In this document: in pieces, positions 23,601 through 38,600 of the stretch
How positions within the stretch are numbered: the first letter of the stretch is position 1
Layout: each line of letters begins with the position of its first letter
NCBI GenBank assembly: GCA_018857735.1
Contig: JABMCL010000739.1
Coordinates: 75,001 to 139,000 of the forward strand
Direction: 5' to 3'
From: Alviniconcha marisindica
Taxonomy: Eukaryota > Mollusca > Gastropoda > Provannidae
DNA: 64,000 bases
Notes under the pieces: generated by a model
The model's input: only the letters and a program-made list of their open reading frames with translations
What the model was told of the DNA's origin: nothing
The model's database searches: none
Program-made: the position numbers and the translations under genes

Positions 23601-26600
23601 ACATCTGCCCAATTAAGAACGGGCTTTGGCCTGCCTCCAAGTTCACTCAGCAGCTGAGCGCCAGGGGTACGTACCGAAGATGACATCCCCCTTGTAGTTG
23701 AACTTGATCTGACAATTGTCCAGTGCCGGCACTGTGTGAAGCAGCTTGTATGTCCTCTGGTCCCACTGGCACATGGTTAAGGTTCATCAGCAAAACAAAG
23801 ACTAAAACATGCCAACAATGAACATCTAATAATGTCAAGGCAATGTAACAGTCAACTTGGTGGGGGGTGTGGGGGTGGGGGGGGTGGGGGGGTGTGGAAG
23901 AAATAATACCACTGCTGGCATATATTTGTAAATATTTATCACTGGTTTGATGGTCAGCTGCAGGAGAATGTTGCTATGTCATTATAAACTCAGAGAAGTT
24001 TTTCCGACAGGATTTTCAACAACCACAAAAATAAATCACCAACAAATACACCTCAAAACCTAGCCTGACACGGCCACGGTGCCCTCAATCCCAGCTCTCC
24101 TCCCTCAAAGGATACAACTTCTGAGTTGATGATGATCTCCAGGCCATGGGGGTGGAACACTCCGCTGATGTACTGGTTGAACTTATCAAACTTGTGCAGC
24201 GGCTTGCAGCAGCGCACGTCCCACAGCACCCCGTCATTCAGCACAAGGTCGTCTGTGGGTGAGAAGGTGGCCATGTTGGCCTTGTAGTTGTTCGCCTTGT
24301 CATCGTCAAACAACGTCATCAGCCGCGTGCCCGTCGCCACATCATAAATCTGCCAAGGGGATAAAAACCAAACCACCATCTTCAATGAAAAGCAACTGCT
24401 CACACCAGAGACCAGCCCCCAACCCCCCTCATCCCCTTTAGTCACTTTATAAACTTCTTTTTTTTTAAAGGGGTTGCGTGTTTGAATTCCTTCACTGCCT
24501 CGCTCCAGTCAGTTTCTGGAAATAAGCTGTTGCATATTAGATGCACATTCTCACACACTTCATCATCCCAGGTTTACTCCTGTGCTACTCTGTACAGCAA
24601 AAACACACCACCACACTGACAGACTCAGATGCAGCAGAAGAACTCACATGAGCTGTTTCATTGTTGGTGCCCACAATGCGATCCTGCGTCAGCTTGCTGA
24701 ACTCCACCAGGTGATCATCAAACCGGTGCCTGCCAACACAGACACACAAGTCCAACAGCACAAAACAACAGAGACCAGCAGCTGTGCCAGCCTTCCTCGC
24801 ACCACTCCACACAGCTGTGGCAAAGCATTCTGTACTCAACTCTCACGCACACGCTTAGCATTTTCAAATCCCCAGCTCTCTTCGTGTAACCATGCCTAAG
24901 ATTTCCAGGTCATCCCTTGCAGGTGTACTTTCTTATTTTTTAAACTAAAAAGAAATCTTGGTTGCACAGTAAGCATTATGGGGTGTGCTGAAAGAAATAA
25001 CTCTTCCAGAAAAAATCAAATCCAATCCAAAGGTGCCCTTGGCAAAATCATTATCACTCGTGATGAATTTAAGGTATTTCAGATTAAACAACAAATACCA
25101 CTGTAATGAAAGCGTGTACCTTCTGGCACAAGGTGATTAAAAAATGGGGTGTGGGGGTGGTAGTGGTGACTGGGAGGGGTTCAAAAGATAGAACAATAGA
25201 AAAGCAATGTAGAAGGTGAAGGAGGATTAAGGGGGGTGGGGGCAGTGGGAATATGTGAATGGAGGGGAGGGAGGGGTTCAGAAGGCAGAAGAGTACAGAA
25301 GAAATATATATGTGTGGGGGTGGTGGGTGAGGGGGTGGGAAGGCAAAACAATTACCAGTGAAAGAGGTGTAGGCAGTTCAGAAGGCAGGGTAGTACAAAT
25401 GAAATGTGTGTGTGTGTCGGGGATGGGGGTGGGGGTTGTAAAAAGATTAGTTCAGTGGAAGGGATGTGAGGGGTTCAGACAGCAGAGTAGTACAGAAGAA
25501 ATTGTGCATGCTGGGGGGGGGGGGGGGGGGGGGAGTTAAAAAGATTCTTTCAGTAAAAGGGATGGGAAGGGTTAGAAACAAAAGAGCACAGCCCATCTTG
25601 TCCAGTTACTCTGTGTGTGTGTGTGAGGGGGGAGATTATTTCAGTGAAACAGGTGGGAGGGGTTCAGAAACAAAACAGCACAGCCTGCACTGTCCAGTCA
25701 CTGACTTGACTTCCATGACCTCCTCGTAGTTCCAAAGCGCCGACTCCTGTGAGACTCCCCAGGATGATGTCAACAACAATTTGCCTTGGTGACCTGGCTC
25801 AATCTTGATGATGGGGGCATTGTGGCATTGCAACGTCGTCGTCTCCTGCATAAACACACACACAAACACTCACAAATAAGTGTCATCACCTCTGCTGTTG
25901 AAAAATGGGCAATTCACCTGTACTTCCAAAATGTCTGATCCCTATTCATGTAATTACAGTAAGTGCAAACAAGAGCGAGGCCATATTACAGCACTGTGTA
26001 GCACATACTGGTGGCAGGCTTCAAAGTTCTGAGACCAGTGGAGATGGGAAACCACTGAGATAAATGCATCTATCAATTTGGCCTTAACACTGACATGATT
26101 AATTTGTCACTATAACCATCATTACTATTTACCACAATCTTATTTTAATGCATGGTTTTTCATGTCAGCTAGCAACTGCACATTTAACTTTCTCCCTGCA
26201 TGTTCTGTGTTCACATTTGAGCTGAACAGCCACAGATATTCCCCCTCCTGACATTCATCCGTAAACATATAATATTTATGGTGCCCCATTTCATAAGAGC
26301 CCAGGGTGTTTACAAAGGCCTACACAGATGAGTACACTTCATCATACACACACACACTCGCACGCACACGCATGCAGACACACACGAGTACGCACGCACA
26401 CACACACACACACATGAGCACATGTGCAAACATGATTGCACACACATGTAAATCCCACCCACCCCACACACGTACACACCAATCCTGCTGTTTGTGCACA
26501 CCACACCTGCTGGCCCACAAAAGAATCCATGCACTAAACAGGTCATCGGCTAGTGTAAAACAGGGGGTTGGGGGGGAATCCTTCAATGCCCACTCTTGCA

Positions 26601-29600
26601 TGTACCATGTGCAGCAGAATGCTTACCTCCCAATGCTGAACGTCAATCAGTTTGATGTCACCTGAGTAAGTACCCAGCATCAGGTAGTATTCATCATCCT
26701 GTTCATGACACACAAACACTGCGGTTAAAGCTTGAATTTTAACCTCCCACCAGTGGAATGTCACCCCAGGACAAATCCCAAACAAAATAATTAAATGGAA
26801 AGAAATACTTGACAGGCTAATATTCTAGAATATACAGGTTTCTGATCACTGAATATGGTCATAGGTTTGCTTGGTACAACCTCTTTGTCTGTTTGTCATC
26901 TGCTGCACACATGACTGTCAGTTTGACATACATAATCTGCTATATACTGAGTTTAGCAGTCTCTAAACCACTAAACTGTTATTCATCAGGACACACGGGA
27001 ATGACAGGAAAAATTAAAAAGAAAATGAAATGTTATTTGTCAGAATACATGAGAATGACAGGGGGGAAAAAATGAGTTATTTTTCAGGACACATAAGAAT
27101 GACAGGAACAAATAAAAGTAAATACAATTCATTAGGACACATGAGAATGACAGGAAAAAGATAAAAATAAAAATTATTCGTCAGGACACGCGAGAATGAC
27201 GGGTGGGAGGAGGGGGGGGGGGGGATGAAAAAGAAATGTTATTTGTCAGGACACATGAGAATGAGAGGAAAACAAAGCATGACCATTACAAGGCCTTACT
27301 CACACTGAAGCAACAGCTGGCAAAGCTGTCCTCATCCTTGTCTCTGTAGGTCTGGCACACCTGGAACCTGCACATCACCACCAAATACCAGAATGTCAGT
27401 CTTTTAAAAGTTTTATAGCCAATTCAGTCTGGAATTCAACTCTAACCCACACGCACGCAACTCTTCCTTTCATTTTTACACAAACATTCAATAATGTTCT
27501 CTCCCAACATGCATATATATATATATAAGTTGTAATAGTAATAAGCTTGTCATAATATCTGCGTATGTTTGTAGTGCATGCCTTATTGGTTTTGCTTTGT
27601 ATTCAAGATGTCAACAGATTATGTCCATTCTTCTTCAAATGTTGCTTTACGCTGCAGTTTTTTGGGTGTTGGTGCTGCTGTCACTTCCACTGTAGACTCA
27701 GACATTAGGTAGTTCTGGTTCTGGTTCAAATTTCTTAGTTATTTCCCTTTGTATGTTAGTGTTAGTACTGTTACTGTATATCAACTTTATATTTCATTAC
27801 GGTGGTAACTGTGAGAATTGTGTTATAAGTGTCACAAAAAGACGTAACACTGCTGTAATAAAAAAATTTTTTTTTTTTTTTTAAAGATTGAGCATCAACA
27901 CACAATGGAGTTAATTAGTGCTCAAAATATGCAACACAGGTACAACAACAAAGACCCGAGTTATCTGCGGGAACTCTCACTTGGCATGCATGTAAATACA
28001 AGGTACATAAACTCCACCAGAGGTACATTTTTTATTTATTTTTTAAGATTGAGAAGGAAGGAAAGGCTGTACCTGCTGAAGAACAACTTCCTGTTCAGCT
28101 TAGCACCGTAGGCCCCACCAACAGGCGGCAGTATCTGCAGCACAAACCCACACACGGTCAGTCAGGATGAGAAGATGACAAGCTGGTCATTTGTTACTTG
28201 GTACTGAGCACCCAGTTGACCAAAGAGTTACATCTAGTGCAAAGTGTGGCAGAATTCACAATGGTTTTTATTTCACTTAAAAAATCTGAAACAGAATGAC
28301 TGCTAGCATTCTAAAACAAGATCAAAACACAAAAAGCTTCAAACACTTATTTAATTTGACACGGACACACAGTATGCAAATTTTCAGGGAAATCCCCTTT
28401 GTCAAGCCACAAAACAACACTTAAACAACAGATAAATGGTTAAAAATGATGAAAAAGGAGAGATTGGAAGATTGTTGGCATGACAATGACGTGTAATAGA
28501 CCTATTACACGTCTACCCTCAACAATCTTCCAAGCACTGAACAAATGACAAAAACTCAACCAAAACAAGATAAGTTTTCTCTCTCTAATTTTTCATCATT
28601 TTTAACTGTTTATCTGTTGTTTAAGTGTCGTTTTGTGGCTTCACAAAGGGGATTTCCCTGAAAATTGCATACTGCGTGTCCGTGTCAAAACAGATAAGCG
28701 TTCGTTTGGACCTTTTTAAGCTTGGATCTTGAAAATGCCACTGTGCTCCCGAGTGAGGAGGCAGCTTTATATTACCTCCCAAGTTTGGCAGAATTTCTGG
28801 GTCTCTTCCTGAAGTGCCATGACACAGCATGCACACTAAGCTACAAGGGCATCCTCATGAGGTCCCATTTTTTCATGATAATCCTCGTCAACTAATGTAC
28901 TCCACCCCTTCCCCCACACCCACCTCATCCTGAGGTGACCCTGTATAGCTGAGCAACTGAAGGGACGCTGAACCCAAGAAACCTAAGACCCACCTAACTA
29001 ACCCAAACATGCAGCACACCTGACTGCCTGGATAGCACCAACCCTGTCCGCCAGGTCACCACAAGAATACCAGGAACAGACCCTGGAGGTTCACCATTTC
29101 ACCCTGGCCTTTCGTCTGCAGGATTACCACTCTAACAGGTTCATCATTTCACTCTGGCCTTTCTTCCATGGATTACCACTCTAACACGTTCATCATTTCA
29201 TCGGTCTTTTTTGCACCGGATTACTGCTCTAACTGGTTCATCACTTTATCCTGGCCTTTCTTCCACCGGATTAACACTCTAACAGGTTCATCATTTCACC
29301 CTGGCCCTTATTCCACAGGATTACTACCCTAACAGGTTCATCATTTCACTCCTCTAACCCCAGCAAAACCCCACCCTGTTCACTGACCTCTCTGTTCATA
29401 AGGCGTGATGTGATGGACATGGGGGCACTGCGGCGACCTAATGGCTCTGGGCATCTGTGTGGTCTGCAGAAACAACAACAAAATCCGTCAGAAAAAGCCA
29501 GTCACTGCAAGGAAAGAATTAAAGACCTGGCCCACATAAAAACAACAACTGAAAGTCACATAATGAGCAAGGTGCAGGTTGATTCAGGATTCATACAAGA

Positions 29601-32600
29601 TTTTTATTCAAATTTCAAAAAACCTTAAAGACCATTTACCCAGACCAACTTAACGCACATGTGGCAAAATATCTAAACAGCACAAGCGCAATTTCAAGGA
29701 CAGTAACTCCTGCCACATACAGCAGACAAGATCAATCTGAACCAGGTCCAGAAGTGGTTTGAAGCTAATCTGAAACGGATCCAGAACTGGTTTCAAGCTA
29801 AGTAAATACTGTTATTTTCCTTGATCATCCATTGCTTGGCCCCCTACTGGGTATTTTTATGTGTGTGAATCCCCCTTCTGTGGCGAGGGTGGGGGGGGCA
29901 TGCACAGGCGAACACTGGGGGAATGCTACTTTCTGACTATGGCCCGCCGATGAACTCAAGGTGCTTACTCAAAGAGAGACATGGGAGGACAGGTGGAGAC
30001 TGGGTTGCGACACAAGGCGTGCTGCTTCCTGAGGTATTCTGTCACAATGTTGTCCAGGGACATGTTGAACTCTCCTCCCCCTCCTTTGGCTGAGGCAATG
30101 TTTGGGCGACTACGATGCGATGAACTGTGACCACTTTCACGCATGAAGCGACTGCGGGAATAACTAGGCTACAACAAAAAGAGAGAGAGAATTATTCAGC
30201 TGTAGTTAAATTTTGATATCCTGTCAACTGCATTGGGTCAACTCAGGATGACAAGAGAGAGACAGGAGCAAGGCAAAAAAAAAAGACAGATTTACATTTC
30301 AACCATGCAAGTAAAAAAGCAAGCAAAAGAGTCCTCATTAAAAACAAAGCATGAACTACTCTGAAAGATCACCAAGCTGACCCAGACCCAACCCAGACAT
30401 GCTTGCACTCACTTTGTGCTGACTAGGCGAGGTGTTGACAGAGTTTCGATGCAACGTGAAGCGCAGGGGGCCAGGGGAGGGCACAACGGTGGAGGTGGAG
30501 GCAGGGTGGTCATGGTGAGCAATGGGTGTGCCTATGGTGGACAGGTGGGGTGCGGGGGTGGAGCTGACCACAGGGGTGGACACGCTGTGGCCCGGGGTGG
30601 GCTGACTCAGCTGCCGGGTCTGCAACAGCAACATGCAAGGACACCAGTGATGCTGCTGTGGACAATGAGAATATATCAGGAAGTAAGACTGTCTGTACAT
30701 TTTGTTAAGACATAGGCCAATGCAGAGAATTGATCTGCACAGTAACAAAAGTGCTTTGTCTACAAAAAAATAATTAAAAAATCCAACTCACGCTTTTCAA
30801 CATTTAATAAGACGTTTTAGATGGTTCATCTTTCCCCTCCCCCCTCTCAAAAAAGAGCATTACAACAATATGCTATGAGCTAACCAGATGCCTTCAGCCT
30901 ACAACTTTTATGCCTCTGAAAAAACTGAACCCCATTAGCACTGTAATAAAAATAAAGCATCAATTACTCCAATAACATAAAGAGACCAATTTTGTATAAA
31001 AAGTAATGGTATTAATTACTCCAATATCACAAAGACAGGCCAGTTTTGTATTTTAAAAAAAGAGTATTAATTACATCATTAACATAAAGACAGACCAGTT
31101 TGGGAGTGGCGGGAGAGAAGATGTGGGGACTGGCTGGATGTGGTGGCGGTGGGGTGGAGCACCGAGGCAGACCGGCCTCTTTCTGCAGCACAGAGGCAGT
31201 CTCTGTCAGCCCTGCACACAGCCAAGGAAAACACCCAGTGCATACAGTAACACACTAAAAATGCTTTAAAATCCCAAAGTCACGATCTTCATTACAGCTT
31301 CTTCAGCTTGCTTGATCAAACTTCTCTATGCTAACTTAATGTGTTGTTTTCTTCAAACAAACATAGAGTGATGAATGCATAAACTGATTTAACCTTTACT
31401 GACCCGATGGCAACATAATGGACTAACTGACTGGCTTTATTGACCAAATGGCAGTATAACTGACTGACTAATTGGCCGACTGACTGTCTTCACCTTTAGT
31501 GACAATATGAAAGTATAACTGACTAACTGGCCTCACCGTTATTGACCAGATGGCAGTATGACTGACTGGCCTCACCGTTATTGACCAGATGGCAGTATGA
31601 CTGACTGACTGACTGGCCTCACCATTACTGACCAGATGGCAGTATGACTGACTGACTGACTGGCCTCACCGTTATTGACCAGATGGCAGTATGACTGACT
31701 GACTGACTGACTGGCCTCACTGTTATTGACCAGATGGCAGTATGACAGACTGACTGACTGGCCTCACTGTTATTGACCAGATGGCAGTATAACCGACCAA
31801 CTGACTGACTGGCCTCACCATTATTGACCAGATGAAAGTATAACTGACTGATTGGTTGATTGACTGGCTCTGACTAACGGACTGACTGGCCTCACCTTTA
31901 TTGACCAGATGGCAGTATAACTGACTGACTGACAGGCTCTGATTGACCGATTGGCCTCACCTTTATTGACCAGATGGCGGTATAACTGACTGATTGACTG
32001 ACTGACTGACTGGCCTCACCTTTGTTGACCAGATGGTCGTGAATGAGCTGCATGAGTTCTTTCTCACGGTACATGATTTTGGTCTGCGCCACAATGTCTG
32101 CCTGAAAGCAATGGAAGCATGCATCATATCAATCTAACTGCCGTCAAAAGGACAACTGATAACCAACCACAGAACACAATAACACGTGGCCTACACAAAC
32201 AGGAAACTGTCATGTACAAAAGCAAAACATGAAAATATTCTCGTCCCATGTATGATACAACAGTGAAGAGTTAAGGCGTAATACCGTGCAGCCTGTCAAC
32301 ATAAAGTTGAACAGACCCAATACAGTATTTCTCTGGTGTATTAGTTTTTTTCCCACTTCACGTCAAAATCTGTTGTTGTTGTTTTTGATACAAATACTGT
32401 ATTCAGCTCAACAATCCGTTTTGGCACAGTTCTAGATATAGCAGAGATAGAGGAGAGTGCAGCTGACAGGATGTTTCAATACAATTACTAACTTACTGCG
32501 CACATGCGCACGCGCACACACACAAACACAGGTTTTTTCTCTCCTTATCTTCAGCAACAACAACAACAACAAAATTCAATGATTCTTTTGTCAATCTCTA

Positions 32601-35600
32601 GCAATCCCTGCAGACACATTCAATGGTCTGTCTTAGACTCTCACTGTCCATGTAGCCAAGAAGGGATGCTTATCTGAAGCATCTGCTTACCTTTCTGATG
32701 TCTTCAAGGGAAGCGTCAAAGGTGTTGGGCTGCTTGCCGGACACTCTCTCCAGCAGCTGACTGGCAAACTTGCAGAACTTGACGTGCTCCAGTCGCTTAT
32801 CCTGCAGCACTGGTTCCTTCATCAGGTCTGTGGGCACACAAACCACCACCACCAGAAGAGATCCAGATGGTACTCAATTCATGCTTTAGGTTAAAACAGC
32901 AACAGGTATGAACAGTTACCCCTCCCCCCCCCCCCCAAGAGATCCAGATGGCACTCAATTCATGCTTTAGGTTAAAACAGCAACAGGTATGAACAGTTAC
33001 CCCCCCCCAACTGCCAACGCCATCTCGTCTTTCTCTTTCCCCCTATTCCAATTCCTGCCTCCTCAACCTGTCTTTCTTTACCTCTCCCCCCTCCCCCCAC
33101 CCAGCTCTCTCCCTCCCCTGTCTTCTACTCCCCCCCCCACCCTCCTATCTCCCCCCACCCCTCCTTATCTCCCACCCCACCCCTCCTTATCTCCCACCCC
33201 ACCCCTCCTGATCTCCCTCCCCACCCCTCCTTATCTCCCACCCCACCCCTCCTGATCTACCTCCCCACCCCTACTTATCTCCCACCCCACCCCTCCCTAT
33301 CTCCCTCCCCACCCCTCCCTAGCCCATCCCCTCCCTCTGTATCCTTGGTTTTGTCACAACTTTGAGATTACTTTGTTATTTCATGCAAGAAATCTGTGAT
33401 GACCAAGTAATGTTACTCAGCAATGAGGCGCTGAAAGCAACCATGAATCAGGAAAAAGGAAGTGCTAGCATGAAATGTTAATTCAGCCATAACTGTGGAT
33501 GGTCAGGTGGTGTGAAGTATGCATGGTGGAAATGACACGTGCAGGGTCTGTGTATTAGCCTGTGCAAACCCACGTTCATTCAAGTGTTTTAAAATGACAC
33601 ACGAAGCAGTCACAAACAGCTGGGCAAAAGAGAGGCAGTACACACACTTGTGTCAGCACACAAACTAATGTCAGTAAAACACACTTATGCAAACACACCA
33701 AGTCAAACTGGAAAGCGTATGGTTGTCACTCACTTTGCAGCTGTCCGTTGTTGAAGATGGGCAGCTTACCAAGAATCTGTTTGACTGTCTCTGATCTCGA
33801 CAACCCCACCAGTGCCTGAGGGGCAGATAAACACACTTTCACAATCCAACATATCCACTTCACTACCATACACATCACTGATTCACTACTTACGCATCAA
33901 CTCTTCACTACCGAACACATCCACTTCACTACCATACACATCAACTCTTCACTACTGAACACATCTGCTTCACTACCATACACATCAACTCCTCTCTACT
34001 GAAGACATCTACTTCACTACCATAGACATATGTTTCACTGTCTCTAGTTCACCACACCTGATTTCCACAACTCCACTGGGGCTAGCAAACACATCTGTTT
34101 CATTGTCTCAGTTTGTTTCGCTGCCGCACCATCTCTGATTTCCACAACCCTACCAGGGCCAGAGGTGCAAACAAACATAGACTTCACTATCAAGCTTTAC
34201 TTCATTTTTTACTTTGTTATTTAGTTTTATGGGGGGGGGGGGGGGGCAGGGAGGGAAAGGAGGGGAGGGGGAAGGGTTATCAAGAGACTTCAAAATTCAC
34301 TCATTAATCAATATCCTTATTACCATGCAGGTAACAAAAGCAATGTACAGACAGCTTAAAACCTGCACATCCACTGGACAAGGCACAGTCCCCCCCTTAC
34401 CCTCCACCCCCAATGAGTCACTCACCCTGCAGGCCAGAGCGCGAATGCTGTCAGCCTCTGTGATGGGTGTCTTCACCGACAGCAGCTTCAGCAACACCTG
34501 CCAGTCACACACAACAAATACTCATTGTTTCTGAGATGTATGAGAACAAAACAAATGTCTCTCCCTCTCTACACACAGGAATAACACTGTTGTAAATTTG
34601 TCAGAATTGTTAGAATTCTTTTAGTTTTTTGTTGTTGTTGTTTTCTGTCAGTTTGCATTAACAATCTGGATGTTAAAATTAGGTTTCGCGCAAACCCTGC
34701 TTTGTTTTTACTCCTGGACCGAAACTGAGAAGACAGAAGCATGGACGTACCATAATGCCGTTGTTGGTCTGCACTCTGCTCCACAGACGACTCAGCACAT
34801 CCTCCCCCACACGCACGTTGATCTTGCGCTTTGACCCTGAGCCCATGTAACGACCCACCCCACCGCCAAGCTGCACACACAGAACAGGACTTTGGCTTCC
34901 ACAGTCAACAGGGCCAAGCCATTTCCCCTCAATGACCAGTTTTTGTTTACACTTAATCCATCCCTTGGGCTTGTGAATGATTTATGCACACAAGTGGAGC
35001 GCTGCCCAGTCCTCCCAGTGTATCTATTGGCATTTTAGTGCTTACCTATCATGACATCATGGAAAACACATTCTATTAATTTGGCCAAACTTCCCCATCT
35101 CTTCTTGGATTTCCAGCTGCCTGGGATCTTTCAGGTACAGCCACAAGCACATGGGTTTGAGAAGTTTTTCGACTTCACCTAAGTGACTAACAAATCAGTC
35201 CAGTTTCCTGTAGAAATCAGAAGCACAGTGCTGATGAATCTGGACTGAACATGGGGACCTTTGCTGTGCCAAATGCTAATGCATCTGTCGTTCTGGGAAC
35301 CCCTACGCCAGTCTGCTGCTATCTATGAGCAACATAATGAGCAGTTACAAATTTACACAAACATTCACAGCAAAACCGACTCTGCTGACAGTTCCTACAG
35401 ACAATGGTGACAGAGAGAAATGAAATGTTAACACACATACAAATGCACTTCTTTGATAGACGCATGCCCCAAAACAGGTCTGCTTGTCCCACCCCCTACA
35501 CACACATGCCCCAACAATACGCTTGCCTCACTACTTCTGTGTGGGCCATTCTATGACAAACTGAGATCAGCTGCTCTCCTTAGTAAACAGACATTACAAG

Positions 35601-38600
35601 TGGAACTGTGCAATTTCCAGAAAGATACTGACCCGCTCCACTGGCCCACAGACACAGTTGATGAGGATGTTGAGAGCTCCCTTCTGCACTTCAGCATCAG
35701 GCAACACTTCCCCCTCAGCCAACCCCGTCAGCACACTATAACACAACACAACCAAAGGTGACGCACACTTAGTGATAACCTGATACGAAATTCCCAGTCA
35801 ACTGTACAAGCCAGTGGTTACACACCTATTGTGCAAGATGACTAGGCCTTGCACTTCAGCGTCAGGCAACCTTTCTGGCTTAGACAGGCCTGTCAGAACA
35901 CTGCACAGCATCATGAGACAGCCACTGTGCAGGATGATGAACCATACGCTTTAGCATCAGAAAACCTTTCTGGCTTAGTCAGGCCTGTCAAACACTGCAC
36001 AGCATCACAAGACAGCAATTGTGCAGGATGACAAACCATACGCTTTAGTATCAGGAAACCTTTCTACCTTAGGCCTGTCAAACACTGCACAGCATCACGA
36101 GACAGCCATGACACACTCACTGAAGCAAACAACTAGACCACATAAGGCAATGCTTCAGCCTCAGACACACACACACAGAAAAGAACTTATGATGATTCAA
36201 CAAGGACGGTGCAGATGGCTCAGCACTATACTAAACCCAGGCTTCCAGGCCTTAGCACCAGAATGCATCCATATATCTATATACATCTGCCTCTGTATGT
36301 GCTGCCCATGCACAAAGTGCAACAAGCCTCATAAACTCATGTGGAAAAAGACCACATACACGTTAAAAAAAGATCCTGTAGTCCATAATCCACTAATCCC
36401 CATAGTTCAATAGGTTATAAAAACACTGTAATGGCCCGGCAGGCACAAAAAAAAACAGGAGTGCAGAACAGCACTATACAAAGCAACCAGTAATAATAAC
36501 AAACCAATCCACACAGGCTGTGTTTTAAACATTCTCTCTGCTTTCTTCAAAGGCCCAAAACATAATTCCAACCCCAACCATTATGTCTAAGCCCATGCCA
36601 ACCTCACTCAACAAACAGTATAGGTGTTTTTATAAAACACTGACTCTACTGAACATCTAAATAATGAAGGCAGGGGTTCATGGAACAAACAAACAAAAAA
36701 GGCCTTGGTATAAAATGGTCTGAAATCCTTTGAAACCTCTTTGCAGCACACACTATAGTCAAAATTTGCAGGCCACTTTTACGTATTCAAGAAAGTCTGA
36801 TTTTAGACTTACTCCAAAGGTCTGACTCTAGACTTATTCAAAAAAGCCTGAATTTAGACTAAAAGCTGAAGGTTCCCATGCCTGCAAGCGATCCATAACA
36901 ACCTACCCTTACCCCCAAAACACGCTCTACCTCCTCCCCACAAGTCCTGTACCTGATAGTAGGTGTGGTGACATTGTTCTCCAGTTTGACATTGTTCAGC
37001 AGAAGGACCTGTGACTTGGGTGTGACGGTCAGCACGTGCAGAACGTCCAAGGCGCTTTTGATGGTCTCTGGCCTGTTGCATAACACAGTGGAGTATACTT
37101 AATGCAACAAGAAAGCAGCAGCTCCAATGTCGCATCCAAAGATGTTTTCTCTGCGCGTGAGACTGAGTGCATCCAAATTAGACTGCCAACCACAAGGTGT
37201 ATGGGAGTCAAAAAAGAAGACACAAAATAGGCATAATGCAAGCAGTTCTTTGGGTCCCAAAAGAGTTCTTTCCCTTGTGCTCTATACTGGTTGATACAAA
37301 ATGCTGACAGCCTAAAATAACTTTCTGGTCCTTCCAAGCTCCTGTTAAGAGAGGGGCCATTTACACTATGAGCTGGACCAGCCCCATGCCAAGCTTGGAT
37401 CTGGCTGGGTGCTGTTGCCCAATTTCACCTGTTATCTGGTTCAGACTCAGATCACAACCTTGGCATCATAATCACACCCAATGTGTCACCTGTATACCAT
37501 ACTTTCTGGTGCTTCTAGACAACAGATAATACACAGTGCAAGCTGTGCTCAGCCCTACTCTGAAGCCAAACCAAGTATGGCTTGCACCTGTCCCAGGACA
37601 GCCAAATTCTGTGCCCTGCCTGAGCTCAGCACTTTTTTTTCACACCCTTGAGACAGGGTGGAGCTCATACGTGCTTTTCTGTGGACCTAGATACCACCTT
37701 GAAATGAACTGCAGTAGCAACACTAAACCCCCACCCCCCCCCCCACCAACCCCCCACCGAATTTAAGATGTTAAACTGATTTCAATTCGAGTGGTAATAG
37801 TGCCCAGTCAATCACCAAGGTCATAACAGGGCGAAGCACTTCATCGAATCACTAGAGAAGCTTATCCACTTTCATGTGCAACAGACTAAAGAGAAGATGT
37901 GACACTGACTTTCCAGGGTAGTTGCTCCAGCCTGGTGCCATGGCGATGAGCTGCACAAGAAGTGTTATGCCACCCAGCTTGTGGAAGGTGTACTCTGGCA
38001 GCCACTGGGTGCGCACGGGCAGCAGCTCCATCAGCAGCTCTATGTTCTCCATCACCACCTGGGATGACAGCTTCATGGGCTGAGGGAACAGAGACACACA
38101 CACACAGGGGTTCAGGAGTCTGCAGGTCAGTCCTTGGGGATGTAAACATGGATGTTTTCAACTCCTTAGTGACTAAGGAGGGGAGAGCACTCTCGTCACC
38201 CTCCCCCCCCCCATCGATTTCCCCAAAACATCCTCTCCCATCAACCCCCCAAAAGCAATGAGCATGCATCCATTTACACTGAGTTAGAACGCTTTATACA
38301 CATGGATACTGACATAGACATTGAGCAGGGGGCTCTCACCTTGCATACCTCACTCTGGCTGAAGAGTGCCAACCAGTCTAAAGGATGTAAACAGGGTATT
38401 CTTGTGGCAAATGGCTTGCAGAAACTGGTTTTGATACACACTCACACCAGTCTACACTGATGTGAACAGGGTGATTTTGTGACACATCTTTAAATTGGGT
38501 GATTTTAGCCTGAAAATAAGAGGTCTCAGTGTAGGCATGCCTAGCACCACTTTGGTGCATGAGTGGGTGCAAAAGTGCCTGTGAGACAGTAGCTGTATTC

